Below, one piece after another: positions 1-9,466 of a stretch of DNA of 64,000 nt. The stretch's first letter is position 1, and each line of letters starts with the position of its first letter. Under the pieces are notes generated by a model. It ran no database searches. It was given only the letters and a program-made list of their open reading frames with translations, and was not told the DNA's origin. The stretch covers positions 62,001 to 126,000 of the forward strand of contig JARGFU010000016.1 of the NCBI GenBank assembly GCA_029210625.1, in the 5' to 3' direction. Source of the DNA: Deltaproteobacteria bacterium (GTDB taxonomy: Bacteria; Myxococcota; Myxococcia; SLRQ01). The position numbers and the translations under genes were made by a program.

Positions 1-233
1 CCGCTCTCCTCGCCGAGGACCTCGGGGGCCTCCCGGGGGCCCACGAGGAGGATCTTCTCCCGGGGGACGGGCAGCCCGATCTCGACCTCGGGGCAGACCG
101 GGATCAGGACGCAGCGGGCGCCGAGGATCTCCTCGAGGAGGCGAAGCTCGGCGCTGCCCCCGTCGTAGCGGCAGGCGGCGCCGAGGAGGCAGTGGGAGAC
201 CCCGACCCTGAGACGATCCGCGCTCTTCATCAT
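1..233 (-). CDS. DUF523 family protein, truncated by the window edge
   Basis: The N-terminal 77 or so codons of a minus-strand gene are present; the 3' end lies outside the window. The protein opens with two Met codons (233 and 230). It then shows the DUF523 (YbbK-type) hallmarks: a short strand ending in SHCLLG, then CRYDGG, and further on VCPEVEIGLPVPRE, which matches the family pattern CLLG...RYDGG...CPE..GLP.PR. The conserved Cys residues are all visible. The function of DUF523 is not established. The gene is divergent from the ion-channel gene, and the two share the upstream region around 234-311. I see no strong ribosome binding site. The family assignment is secure from the motifs; the biological role is unknown. 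Confidence 0.8.
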   Translation of the reverse strand, partial: MMKSADRLRVGVSHCLLGAACRYDGGSAELRLLEEILGARCVLIPVCPEVEIGLPVPREKILLVGPREAPEVLGEES

Positions 234-311
234 CACCCTCGAGGAGAAGAGGGTAGACGCGAAGCCCGCCGCCTTGCCAGCCGGCCGGGATGCGGGCTAA
301 TCGAACTCCTC

Positions 312-1769
312 GTGGCCGTCGTCGACGCGCAGAGGGGCGCACTGCAGCTCTCCCGCTATGAGGCGGTGAAGCTCGCCTTCCACCGCTGGCTCCACCGGCC
401 CACGACCGACCTGCTGGTGGCGGTGCTGATCCTGGTCTCGGTGGTGCTCATCGTCCTGGAGACCGTGGAGGGGCGCGACAGCCCCCTGCGGGTCACCCTC
501 GAGGAGCTCTCCGACCTCATCACCTGGGCCTTCATCGTCGAGCTCTCCCTGCGCTTCTGGGTCGCGCCGAAGAAGTCGGTCTACTTCCGGCGCTACTGGA
601 TCGACCTCCTCTCGGTCCTGCCGGTCATCCGGCCCCTGCGCCTCTTGCGGGTGCTGCGCCTGCTGCGCCTCTTCCGGCTCGGCCTGATCCTCAACCGCCG
701 CTTCTCGCTCCTGCGCGGCGCCATCTCCGGGGCCACCACCGAGCTGATGCTCCTCGGGACGGTCACGACGGTGCTGGTCCTGGCCGGCGCGATCACCCTC
801 TATCTGGCCGAGCGGACGGTGGGGACGGGCTTCGCGAGCCTGCCCCAGGCCACCTGGTTCTCGATCTACTCCCTCATCGCCGGCGAGCCGGTGGGCGGTG
901 AGCCGGTCACCCTGCTGGGCCGCGTGATCACCCTGACCCTGATGCTCGGCGGGCTGACGGTCTTCGGCATGTTCGTCGGCACGATCTCGGCGACCATGGT
1001 CGGCCGGCTCTCCCAGCGCATGGAGGTGAACCCCATGGACGTGGACGATCTCTCCGGACACATCATCATCTGCGGCTGGAACCACGCCGGACCCCTCGTC
1101 GTCGAGGAGATGATGGTGGGGGAGGGGGCCGAGGACCTCCCGGTGGTGATCATCACCGAGGCCGAGGGCCTGCCCGAGGACCTCCCCCTCGACCGGCTGC
1201 GGCGCGAGCTGCTCTACCACGTCTCCGGGGACTACACCCGGGTGGAGGTCCTGGAGCAGGCCGCCGTCTCCCGGGCCTCCAAGGCCATCCTCCTCTCCGA
1301 CAAGACCCAGCCCCGCTCGGACCAGGATCGGGATGCCCGCACGGTGCTGGCGGCGCTGACCGTCGAGCGCCTCTGCCCGGGGATCTTCACCTGCGCGGAG
1401 CTGCGCAGCCGGCAGAACGAGGGCCTGCTGCGCCGCTCCGGGGTCGAGGAGATCGTGATCGCCGACGAGTACAGCGGCTTCATCCTCGGCTCGGTGGGGC
1501 GCACCTCGGGGCTGGTGGCCACCTTCGACGAGATCCTCTCGGCGCGCTACGGCAACGCCTTCCACAAGGTGACGGTGGGGGAGGCGCAGGCCGGCCAGAG
1601 CATCGGTGACCTGCACCGCTCCCTGAAGAAGGAGCACGACGCGGTGCTCGTCTCCCTCGAGCGGATGGAGGCGGGCTCACCGAAGGTCACGGTGAACCCC
1701 CCCTCGGAGCTCGTGGTGAACGCGGGCGACGCCCTGGTGGTCATCGCCCGGCGCCCGGTGAAGCTCTAG
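312..1769 (+). CDS. Voltage-gated-type ion channel with C-terminal RCK (TrkA-N/TrkA-C) domains and an atypical pore
   Basis: An inner-membrane cation channel. The order is: S1 (LLVAVLILVSVVLIVLETV), S2, a short S3 (YWIDLLSVLPVI), an S4-like helix with Arg every third residue (about nt 627-690), S5, pore loop, S6. A cytosolic Rossmann-type TrkA-N domain follows (IIICGWNHAG near nt 1060), then a TrkA-C domain at the C-terminus (about nt 1550-1760). The pore loop at about nt 870-910 reads SLIAGEPVGGEPV where potassium channels have TVGYGD, so ion selectivity cannot be assumed. The frame is open back to nt 192, but those codons would overlap the divergent DUF523 gene. I chose GTG 312; GTG 366, just before S1, is equally possible, and neither has a good ribosome binding site. 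The 3' end directly abuts the convergent TerB-like gene. Confidence 0.8.
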   Translation: MAVVDAQRGALQLSRYEAVKLAFHRWLHRPTTDLLVAVLILVSVVLIVLETVEGRDSPLRVTLEELSDLITWAFIVELSLRFWVAPKKSVYFRRYWIDLLSVLPVIRPLRLLRVLRLLRLFRLGLILNRRFSLLRGAISGATTELMLLGTVTTVLVLAGAITLYLAERTVGTGFASLPQATWFSIYSLIAGEPVGGEPVTLLGRVITLTLMLGGLTVFGMFVGTISATMVGRLSQRMEVNPMDVDDLSGHIIICGWNHAGPLVVEEMMVGEGAEDLPVVIITEAEGLPEDLPLDRLRRELLYHVSGDYTRVEVLEQAAVSRASKAILLSDKTQPRSDQDRDARTVLAALTVERLCPGIFTCAELRSRQNEGLLRRSGVEEIVIADEYSGFILGSVGRTSGLVATFDEILSARYGNAFHKVTVGEAQAGQSIGDLHRSLKKEHDAVLVSLERMEAGSPKVTVNPPSELVVNAGDALVVIARRPVKL

Positions 1770-2171
1770 CTAGCCTCGCAGCAGGTCGTTCCCCTCGCGC
1801 TGGAGCTCGAGGGTGCGCTGCACGTAGTCCCGCCCGCGATCGACCCACTCGCGGTCGACCTTCAGGGCGTCGGCGACCGCCAGGATGGCCTTGACCTCGG
1901 CCTCGTGGAGGTTGTTGTCGGCCAGGGCCACGCCCATCATCTCCAGGAGGAGGGAGTGCCGGGCCACCGGGGTGTCGAAGCGGTCGAGGAGGGCCTCGAC
2001 GGCGTCCTGATCGTCGGCGGTCGCCGGCATCGTGTCGAGGGAGGTCTCGGCGAGCAGGGCCGAGATGAGCAGCTCCTCACGGGCGTCGTCCGCGCCATCG
2101 ATCTTGGCGACGAACTGGATGATCGAGCAGAGCGCTTCCTGCTGCTCCTTGTTCAGAAGTCCGATGAACAT
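1770..2171 (-). CDS. TerB-like (tellurite-resistance TerB family) protein
   Basis: A 133-residue soluble helical protein. Its start (NKEQQEALCSIIQFVAKIDG), the acidic DGADD segment and the later VALADNNLHEAEVKAILAVAD resemble the TerB/DjlA-N helical fold, in which paired acidic loops can bind metal. TerB-fold proteins occur in stress and envelope-associated systems; no ter operon surrounds this one, so tellurite resistance should not be inferred. A good ribosome binding site (GAGGAG) precedes ATG 2171. The gene lies 32 bp after the cyclase gene on the same strand, suggesting co-transcription. Its stop abuts the stop of the channel gene. Confidence 0.6.
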   Translation of the reverse strand: MFIGLLNKEQQEALCSIIQFVAKIDGADDAREELLISALLAETSLDTMPATADDQDAVEALLDRFDTPVARHSLLLEMMGVALADNNLHEAEVKAILAVADALKVDREWVDRGRDYVQRTLELQREGNDLLRG

Positions 2172-2203
2172 GCGGCCTCTCCTCTGGCTGATGGGCGTTG
2201 GGT

Positions 2204-2821
2204 CTATTTCCGGTCGTAGCCGACCCGGTAGTAGGGCAGCTCCAGGGGGCCAAAGCTACAGTGATCCTCCTCGAAGGTCACCCCCGGAACCTTGTCGCCG
2301 ATGGCCCGGTGGGCCTCCTCGGTGAGCAGGATCTCGTCGGCCCGGGCGATGTCCTCGCCGAGCTTGGAGGCGTAGTTCACCTCCCGGCCCCAGACGTCGT
2401 CGTCGCCGATCTTCAGGGTGGGACCGAAGCCGATGCCCACGCAGAGCTCGACCTTGTCCTCGGGGCGGGCGCCCTCGTTGTAGGCCTGGCAGGCGTGCTG
2501 GCAGGCGATGATGGCCTTCAGCGCCGTCTCGGGCTTGCGGAAGATGACGATCCACGAGTCGGCCTCCTCCTTGAGGATCAGGCCGCCGTGCTCGTCGACG
2601 ATGGGCCGGCAGAGCACGCCCTTCTGATAGATGATCCCGAGGAAGTGGACGATTCCGAAATCACGGGTCGTCTTGGAAAAACCGACCAGGTCGGTGAAGA
2701 CGATGGTCCACTCCTCCTCGAAGCGCTCCCGGATGGCCTCGTCGATGGCCTGGCGATCCTCTCCGGGGGTATTCCTGCGCTCGAGAAGCCGCTCGAGGGC
2801 TCGCTGCGATGCTCCAGACAC
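2204..2821 (-). CDS. Class III adenylate/guanylate cyclase domain protein
   Basis: A soluble 205-residue protein that is almost entirely a class III nucleotide cyclase domain. It would make cAMP or cGMP from ATP or GTP. Both metal-binding aspartates are present: D44 in IVFTDLVGFSK and D88 in KEEADSWIVIF. So is the characteristic GREVNYASKL segment near the C-terminus, which matches the G..VN.A..L motif. There is no visible sensor or membrane domain beyond a short N-terminal helix (residues 1-35), so activity may be controlled by partners. The start is GTG 2821, chosen because a GGGAG ribosome binding site lies just upstream and the next candidates are inside the domain. It is divergent from the AT-hook gene across an AT-rich 83-bp gap. 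Confidence 0.82.
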   Translation of the reverse strand: MSGASQRALERLLERRNTPGEDRQAIDEAIRERFEEEWTIVFTDLVGFSKTTRDFGIVHFLGIIYQKGVLCRPIVDEHGGLILKEEADSWIVIFRKPETALKAIIACQHACQAYNEGARPEDKVELCVGIGFGPTLKIGDDDVWGREVNYASKLGEDIARADEILLTEEAHRAIGDKVPGVTFEEDHCSFGPLELPYYRVGYDRK

Positions 2822-2904
2822 TTGACTCTCCCTTCCAAAAGAGATTTGTCACTCAATTATCGATTGGGAACGGGGGGGAAAACCCGTACAGGAACATATA
2901 AAAA
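2822..2904. promoter_or_regulatory. AT-rich divergent promoter region between cyclase and AT-hook genes
   Basis: This 83-bp gap is much richer in A and T than its surroundings, especially 2837-2905. It must hold the start signals for two divergent genes. It carries short A/T runs and an AGGAA ribosome binding site ahead of ATG 2905. I cannot assign clean -35/-10 pairs. AT-hook proteins bind AT-rich DNA, so autoregulation by the neighbouring gene is conceivable, but that is inference. Confidence 0.4.
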
Positions 2905-3522
2905 ATGCCGAAAACCTATATCATCATCGACGGCCGGGGCCGGGCCACCCTCCACGACGAGCGCGAGGTGCGCAGGGAGATTACCACGCGCCTCGGCTCG
3001 GGCGAGAGCTACCAGCTCTTCGAGGCCCAGGCCCTCGAGGTCAAGATCGACTTCGGGGCGGCCAGCGGCCCGGCCCGGATCGGTGGTGGCAAGAAGCGCG
3101 GCCGCCCTGCCAGCCGGAAGAAGGGAGCCGCCCGGCGGGGCGGCACCAAGGCTGCGAAGCGGGCCGGCAAGAAGACCGGCAAGGTCGGCCGCCCCCGCCT
3201 CAACGTCGGGGACTGCACCCAGGAGGGCTGCAAGAACCCCTCGAAGACCCGGGGCCTCTGCTCGGCGCACTACCAGAAGCACCGCCGGCTGGTGCAGGAA
3301 GGCAAGACCGGCCTGATCTCCAGCGGGGTGACCCCGAAGAAGGCCGGCCGCCCGGCGAAGAAGAAGGCGGCCCCGAAGACCGCGCGCAAGGCCGGCAAGA
3401 AGGCCGCGAAGAAGGCCGCCGTGAAGAAGCCGGCCGCCAAGAAGGCCGCGAAGAAGACGGCCGCGAAGAAGAGCGTGCGCAAGGCCAACAAGCAGGCCGC
3501 GCCCCAGGCCGAGGCCAAGTAG
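2905..3522 (+). CDS. AT-hook / histone H1-like basic DNA-binding protein with a Cys-rich motif
   Basis: A 205-residue, strongly basic protein in three parts. Residues 1-52 form a small, mostly non-basic domain (PKTYIIIDGRGRATLHDERE). The middle holds AT-hook-like GRP cores at about 64-70 (KRGRPAS), 94-98 (VGRPR) and 147-152, interrupted by a possible zinc site C104-x4-C109-x9-C119-x2-H122. This has the GC..P...GLC..HY.. pattern found in some HNH/phage-type proteins. The last 60 residues are Lys/Ala repeats (KKAAKKAAVKKPAAKKAAKK) like eukaryotic histone H1 tails. It is probably a nucleoid-associated or regulatory DNA-binding protein. Myxobacteria are known for such modules (for example CarD-type proteins), but this is not CarD. 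The ribosome binding site AGGAA precedes ATG 2905. Confidence 0.7.
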   Translation: MPKTYIIIDGRGRATLHDEREVRREITTRLGSGESYQLFEAQALEVKIDFGAASGPARIGGGKKRGRPASRKKGAARRGGTKAAKRAGKKTGKVGRPRLNVGDCTQEGCKNPSKTRGLCSAHYQKHRRLVQEGKTGLISSGVTPKKAGRPAKKKAAPKTARKAGKKAAKKAAVKKPAAKKAAKKTAAKKSVRKANKQAAPQAEAK

Positions 3523-3535
3523 CGGCGCGCCTCTT

Positions 3536-4993
<1,458 letters not shown>

Positions 4994-5004
4994 GCAGCCT
5001 GGGA

Positions 5005-5745
5005 CTATACCCGCGTCCGCTGGTGAAGCCACCGGATCCTCGCCAGGTCCCGGAGCATCTGGGCGCTGTGGACGACCGGGTTCACCGAGCTGACCTCGTC
5101 GTTGACCCAGCGCACCGGCACCTCGGCGATGGAGAGGCCCGCCTTCCGGGCGAGGAAGAGGACCTCGACGTCGAAGGCGAAGCCGTCGATGAGCGAGGCG
5201 GCGAAGAGCCGCGCGGAGGCCTCCCGGCGAAAGAGCTTGAAGCCGCACTGGGAGTCGACCACCGGCAGGAAGGTCATCAGCCGCATGATCTTGTTGAAGG
5301 TCTTCCCCATGGCCATCCGGTAGAGGGGCTGGCGCTTCTCCACCCGGGCCCCGGAGATGGAGCGCGACCCGATGGCCAGGTCGGCGCCGGCCTCGATGGC
5401 GGCGGCGAGCTTCGGGAGCTCCTCGAGGTCGGTCGAGAGATCGGCGTCGCAGAAGAGCACCAGGGGGGCCTCGGCCGCCAGGACCCCGAGGCGCACGGCG
5501 TGGCCCTTGCCGCGGTTCGGGGGGCCGCCCAGGAGCTGGAAGCGCACGCCCTCCGGCAGCCCGGCGCCGGCGGCCCGGGCCACCCCGGCGGTGTCGTCCC
5601 GGGAGCCATCGTCCACCACGCAGAGGGTCGAGCCCGGCCGGTGATCGGCCAGGTAGCGGCCGGCCCGCTCCACCGTCCTGCCGATCAGGCGGGCCTCGTC
5701 GAAAGCCGGGATCACGACGTGGACCGGGGTAGAAGAGTTGATCAT
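5005..5745 (-). CDS. Family 2 glycosyltransferase, dolichyl/polyprenyl-phosphate sugar type
   Basis: A GT-A fold glycosyltransferase of about 246 residues. It begins PVHVVIPAFDEA, followed by CVVDDGSRDDT and the donor/metal motif FCDADLSTDLEELP. Later segments (NKIMRLMTFLPVVDSQCGFKLF and GFAFDVEVLFLARKAG) are typical of the DPM1-like subfamily, which transfers a sugar from a nucleotide onto a polyprenyl phosphate at the inner membrane. No membrane helix is present. Met 5745 is preferred because the fold starts five residues later; an upstream Met at 5787 in frame would crowd the divergent gene that begins at 5796. It is probably co-transcribed with the sigma54 activator 11 bp downstream; the functional link is unclear. 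Confidence 0.88.
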   Translation of the reverse strand: MINSSTPVHVVIPAFDEARLIGRTVERAGRYLADHRPGSTLCVVDDGSRDDTAGVARAAGAGLPEGVRFQLLGGPPNRGKGHAVRLGVLAAEAPLVLFCDADLSTDLEELPKLAAAIEAGADLAIGSRSISGARVEKRQPLYRMAMGKTFNKIMRLMTFLPVVDSQCGFKLFRREASARLFAASLIDGFAFDVEVLFLARKAGLSIAEVPVRWVNDEVSSVNPVVHSAQMLRDLARIRWLHQRTRV

Positions 5746-5795
5746 CGGGGTGGGCCCTTGTACCACGGTGGCAGACGGGGGGATCATCGAAGGAC

Positions 5796-7382
5796 ATGGA
5801 TCTCGAGCGTCTAGCCTCAGCCTGGGAGCGCTTCCACCGGGAGGCCCGCGGCAGTGCGCGCGTGCTCATCGTGGACGACGAGCCCTCGGTCTGCATGACC
5901 CTCTCGGCGATCCTGGGCGCCGCCGGCCTGGAGTCGGACTCGGCCGGCAGCCTGGCCGACGCTCGCTCCCTCCTGGGGGCTCGCAGCTACGACCTGATGG
6001 TGATCGACAAGAACCTGCCGGACGGGTCGGGGGTGGTCCTCATCGAGGAGGTCTGCTCGGGCGCCGACTACGTGCCCTCCGTGATGATCACCGGCTTCCC
6101 CTCGGCCTCCACCGTGGTGGACGCGCTCACCGCCGGCGCGGCGGACTACATCGCCAAGCCCTTCGATCACCTCGACGTGGTCACGGGGAGGCTGATCTCG
6201 GTGATGGAGCGGCACATCTCCCGGCGCCTCTCCGATCAGATGGTCGCCGATCTCTCCCGGGAGCTCGCCGCCGGCGAGGCCGGACAGGAGGTCGTGACCT
6301 GGGTCGCCCGCCAGCTCTTCGGCTTCAAGAAGGACCTGGCCCGCCGCCCCTCGGTCCTCGTGGTGGAGGACAACCTCGCGGTCGCCTCGGTGATCGAGCA
6401 GACCCTGGAGGAGAGCCGCCTGCGCTGCGAGGTGGCCCACCACCTCGAAACGGCGCGCAGCTGGCTCGGGCGCCCCGACAGCCCGCTGGCCGCCCTGGTG
6501 AGCGTGGATCTGCCCGAGGCCCTGACCCTGGTGCGCACCCTCAAGGGGATCGATCCCCGGGTGGAGATCGTCGTCACCAGCGGTGGCTCGGACACCCGGA
6601 TCGCGCTGGAGGCCGTCCGGGCCGGCGCCTCCGACTACGTGGTGCGCAGCCTGGAGAGCGTCGAGGTCCTGCGGACCCGGATGCAGCGGGCCGTGGGGCG
6701 CTCCCGGCGCCGCCACCTGCACCTGCACCTCTTCGGCACCCTCTACCGGGCCGCCCAGCAGGTGGGCGTCACCCTCTCCTCGGAGCTCTTCGCCGCGGCC
6801 AACGCCCGGGCGGGCAAGGCGAACTGGGTCGAGTCGGACGAGGGCTTCCCGATCGAGATCGAGGGCGAGGAGCACCTGCCCCCCGAGGAGATCGATCTCT
6901 CCGATCTCTTCGACGGCGAGGAGGAGCTCAGCACCCAGGTCGTCCGTGGCGCCCGGCCCGGCCTCTCGGTCACCGTGCGCCCGGCCGCCCCCGGGGACGA
7001 GACCCTGCCCCTGGTGGAGGTCGAGGACCTCGGTGACGACCGGCGCCGGGCGGAGCGGCTCGCGGCGAACCTCGAGGTGCGCTTCCAGGTGGGCGGCGGC
7101 GCGGACATCGTCTACGGCCACCTCAAGGACGTCTCCACCGGGGGGCTCTTCCTGCCCATGCGGGAGCCCCTCGCCATCGGCTCCCGCCTCTCCATCGAGA
7201 TCCGCCCCGGCTGGAACGTCGAGCCCATCCAGGTGGTCGGGGAGGTGGTCCGTCAGGTCCACGCCGCCGGCGACGCCGGAGCCCAGTCTGGCGTCGGGGT
7301 GCGGCTGATCGCCGGCCAGACCGAGCTGCAGCGGGTGATCGAGGGGCTGGCCGCGCGCCGCCCGGCCGGAGGACGTGGGTGA
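5796..7382 (+). CDS. Response regulator with two receiver domains (second degenerate) and a C-terminal PilZ domain
   Basis: 528 residues. Receiver 1 (about 20-140) is complete: D27 and D28, phosphoacceptor D71 in VIDKNLPDGSG, T in MITGF, and K in AKPF. Receiver 2 (about 185-310) keeps LVVEDN, but the phosphoacceptor position reads Ser in VSVDLPE and the conserved Lys is Arg (VVRSLE), so it looks like a pseudo-receiver. The C-terminal region (about 410-515) carries a PilZ signature, an RRRAER stretch followed by DVSTGGLF, which normally binds cyclic di-GMP. The protein therefore appears to combine phosphorelay input with c-di-GMP sensing. No partner kinase is in the window. Its stop overlaps the GTG start of the J-domain gene, indicating coupled translation. 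Confidence 0.85.
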   Translation: MDLERLASAWERFHREARGSARVLIVDDEPSVCMTLSAILGAAGLESDSAGSLADARSLLGARSYDLMVIDKNLPDGSGVVLIEEVCSGADYVPSVMITGFPSASTVVDALTAGAADYIAKPFDHLDVVTGRLISVMERHISRRLSDQMVADLSRELAAGEAGQEVVTWVARQLFGFKKDLARRPSVLVVEDNLAVASVIEQTLEESRLRCEVAHHLETARSWLGRPDSPLAALVSVDLPEALTLVRTLKGIDPRVEIVVTSGGSDTRIALEAVRAGASDYVVRSLESVEVLRTRMQRAVGRSRRRHLHLHLFGTLYRAAQQVGVTLSSELFAAANARAGKANWVESDEGFPIEIEGEEHLPPEEIDLSDLFDGEEELSTQVVRGARPGLSVTVRPAAPGDETLPLVEVEDLGDDRRRAERLAANLEVRFQVGGGADIVYGHLKDVSTGGLFLPMREPLAIGSRLSIEIRPGWNVEPIQVVGEVVRQVHAAGDAGAQSGVGVRLIAGQTELQRVIEGLAARRPAGGRG

Positions 7383-7795
7383 GCGTCGGCTCGCGCCTCT
7401 TCCGCGCCCTGCGAGCCAACGTGGGCCACGCCGTCCGGCGCCTCGGCCGCGACCGGCTCGAGGCGGATCCGGAGCTCGAGCTCCCGGAGCTCGACGCGGA
7501 GGGCCCCTCCGCCGAGGAGCGGGCGCACTACCAGCGGCAGCGCCAGAGGGCCGCCGCGGCCCGTAGCCGCCGGGACGAGCTGGAGAAGGCCTACCGGGCC
7601 CTCGAGCTGGACTGGGGAGCGGACGCCGCGGCGATCAAGCAGGCCCACCGCCGGCTGCTGCGGCAGTTCCACCCCGATCGCTTCGCCAACGATCCCGAGC
7701 GCCTCGAGGACGCCACCCGGCTCTCCCAGGAGCTGACGATCGCGCGGGACACCCTCCTCGATGCGATCGAGAAGGGTGTGATCAGCCCGAGCTGA
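7379..7795 (+). CDS. Small J-domain (DnaJ-like) protein
   Basis: 138 residues. The C-terminal half is a J domain (AYRALELDWGADAAAIKQAH then RQFHPDRF), with the HPD tripeptide that stimulates DnaK ATPase. The N-terminal half is charged and carries no zinc or G/F region, so this is a type III J-protein that likely recruits DnaK to a specific client. The GTG start at 7379 overlaps the TGA of the preceding regulator (GTGA) and has GGAGG six bases upstream, so translational coupling is expected. A role in remodelling the PilZ/receiver protein is a reasonable guess, not shown. The gene ends directly against the convergent next gene. Confidence 0.8.
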   Translation: MSVGSRLFRALRANVGHAVRRLGRDRLEADPELELPELDAEGPSAEERAHYQRQRQRAAAARSRRDELEKAYRALELDWGADAAAIKQAHRRLLRQFHPDRFANDPERLEDATRLSQELTIARDTLLDAIEKGVISPS

Positions 7796-9241
7796 CTACC
7801 AGCGGGCGCCGAGGGAGAGGGCGAGGCCCTTCTCGGTCGGGACCGCGCCGAGGACGAAGGCGCCCTCGGCGTTGGCCGGCACGCCGTTGAGGTAGGCGTC
7901 GAGCAGGTTGTAGGCCCAGAGGCCGCCCGCGATGATCAGGAAGGTGTTGCGGGTGCGGTAGTTCTGGGCGGCCGAGGTGCGCAGGTTCTCGGCGATCTCC
8001 GAGAGGGTGAGGCCCGAGCTGTCGTTGGCGAACTTCGTCTCGAACTGGTCGCGGGGCAGGTGGTAGTCGCTCTCGTCCTGCATGCCGAGCAGGTGGAAGG
8101 TGGTGGCCACGCCGAAGAGGGCGAGCTCCGCGCCGAGGAAGACCGAGCCCTTCACCGGCTCGCGGTTGTAGAACTGGCCCCAGCCGGGGATCAGGATCGA
8201 GCGGAAGGCCGCGCCCGAGCGGGAGCGCAGCACCACGGCGTCCGCGGAGAGGGCGATCAGGCTCGCCGAGGGCAGCGAGCGGTTGTCCGAGGCGACGACC
8301 TTGCCGTTCTCGGCGCTGACCACCTTCGCGTCGACCCGGAAGTGGTCGCCCACCTCACCCACGGTGCCGAGCACGAGGTAGTCGACGCCGAGGATCTTGC
8401 CCATCTCGGCCGCGGTGTTCTCGTCGATGAGGCCGCTCTGGCCGCGGGCCTGCTCGTCCACGACCTTGCCGATCTGCTGCCGCTCGACCAGGAGGACGCC
8501 GTGGTCCCGGCGCAGGATGGTCGAGATCTCGGAGGCGACGACCGCGCCGAGCTCCTTGGACTTGGTGCTCTTGCCCTTCTCCTCGAAGGGGATCACGCCG
8601 GCCCGCAGGTAGCGCAGATCCACGTCGGGCAGGGCCTTGCGCAGCTGGATCACCAGGCCGTCGGTGAGGCGCCGCAGGGCGACCTCCACCCGCTCGTCAC
8701 TCGCGCCGCCGGTGTAGGCCTTGGTGGAGGGCTGCTTCTTGCTGGCGAAGAGCGAGAGGGGGAGCTTCTGGTCGGTGGCGCCGACCACCTGGGCGGTGGA
8801 GGGATCGAGGGCCTTCACGTCCAGCACCAGGGTCTCGCCCAGCGCGCCGAGCTGGGTCACCAGGATGGTCTTCGCGCCGAGGGACTGCTGGATCTTCTCG
8901 AGCTTGTCCGAGTCACCGCCGAGGGTCTCGGACATCGCCGCCTCACCCAGGAGGTCCTTGATCGTCGACTCGTCCCTCACCTCGAAGTCCGCCTTGCGCA
9001 GGGCGTCGACCAGCGCCGCGCCGAAGGAGGCGCCGAGATCGAAGGGCTTCGCGTCTCCCATCGAGACCACCGGCGCCACGGCGATCACGCCGCCGCGCTT
9101 CTTGAGGCCGGCCCGGAGGGACTCGACCGCGAGCTCGGCCTTGGCGGAGATGGCCGCCGAGCCGTCGTCGGCGCGGGCGGAGGTGGCGGGCAGGAGGGCG
9201 GCGAGGCCCAGGGCCAGAAGAGCGAAGGTGAGGCGCTTCAC
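7796..9241 (-). CDS. Exported CsgG/FlgO-like envelope protein with C-terminal membrane segments
   Basis: About 481 residues with an N-terminal signal peptide (RLTFALLALGLAALLPATSARA). Two copies of a CsgG/FlgO/TolB-N-like alpha/beta module follow: first GVIAVAPVVSMGDAKPFD, later LRYLRAGVIPFEEKGKS with LLVERQQIGKVV and LGVDYLVLGTVGEVGDHFRV. This fold is found in envelope lipoproteins that assemble or modulate secretion machinery. The C-terminal part has IPGWGQFYNREPVKG, a signature of DUF5683-type proteins, and two hydrophobic stretches. The GTG start at 9241 is chosen for its AGAGAGGA ribosome binding site and because the signal peptide begins there. It is divergent from the giant repeat lipoprotein. 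Precise function unknown. Confidence 0.72.
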   Translation of the reverse strand: MKRLTFALLALGLAALLPATSARADDGSAAISAKAELAVESLRAGLKKRGGVIAVAPVVSMGDAKPFDLGASFGAALVDALRKADFEVRDESTIKDLLGEAAMSETLGGDSDKLEKIQQSLGAKTILVTQLGALGETLVLDVKALDPSTAQVVGATDQKLPLSLFASKKQPSTKAYTGGASDERVEVALRRLTDGLVIQLRKALPDVDLRYLRAGVIPFEEKGKSTKSKELGAVVASEISTILRRDHGVLLVERQQIGKVVDEQARGQSGLIDENTAAEMGKILGVDYLVLGTVGEVGDHFRVDAKVVSAENGKVVASDNRSLPSASLIALSADAVVLRSRSGAAFRSILIPGWGQFYNREPVKGSVFLGAELALFGVATTFHLLGMQDESDYHLPRDQFETKFANDSSGLTLSEIAENLRTSAAQNYRTRNTFLIIAGGLWAYNLLDAYLNGVPANAEGAFVLGAVPTEKGLALSLGARW

Positions 9242-9466
9242 GAAATGATCCTCTCTAGACACCGCTGAACCCCCTTCCATGCCCTCGGCGTTCGCGAGGG
9301 CCCCCGCGGGGCCAGCATGGGTCCCCACGTCGTAGCACCCCCGGCCCCTCCCGAACAAGGCAGGAGGTCACCCCCCGGACCCCCCCGAGGGGCCCCCGGG
9401 GGTTTGCCCTGGGTCGGGGGCGAAAACTACAATGACTTCGGGCATTTCTTTGCCCGGGAGGCAGCG
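9242..9466. other. Divergent intergenic region, 225 bp
   Basis: The region separates the minus-strand envelope protein from the plus-strand giant lipoprotein and should hold both promoters. The stretch 9350-9420 contains runs of C and G (several 5-7 base homopolymer blocks) that can fold on themselves. The 9421-9452 part is more AT-rich, and GGGAGG at 9457-9462 is a good ribosome binding site for ATG 9467. I could not identify a convincing -35/-10 pair. Confidence 0.4.

Noticed and set aside
1770-2171. Tellurite resistance locus from the TerB-like gene
   Set aside because: No terA, terC, terD or terZ neighbours; the TerB fold alone does not support the phenotype.
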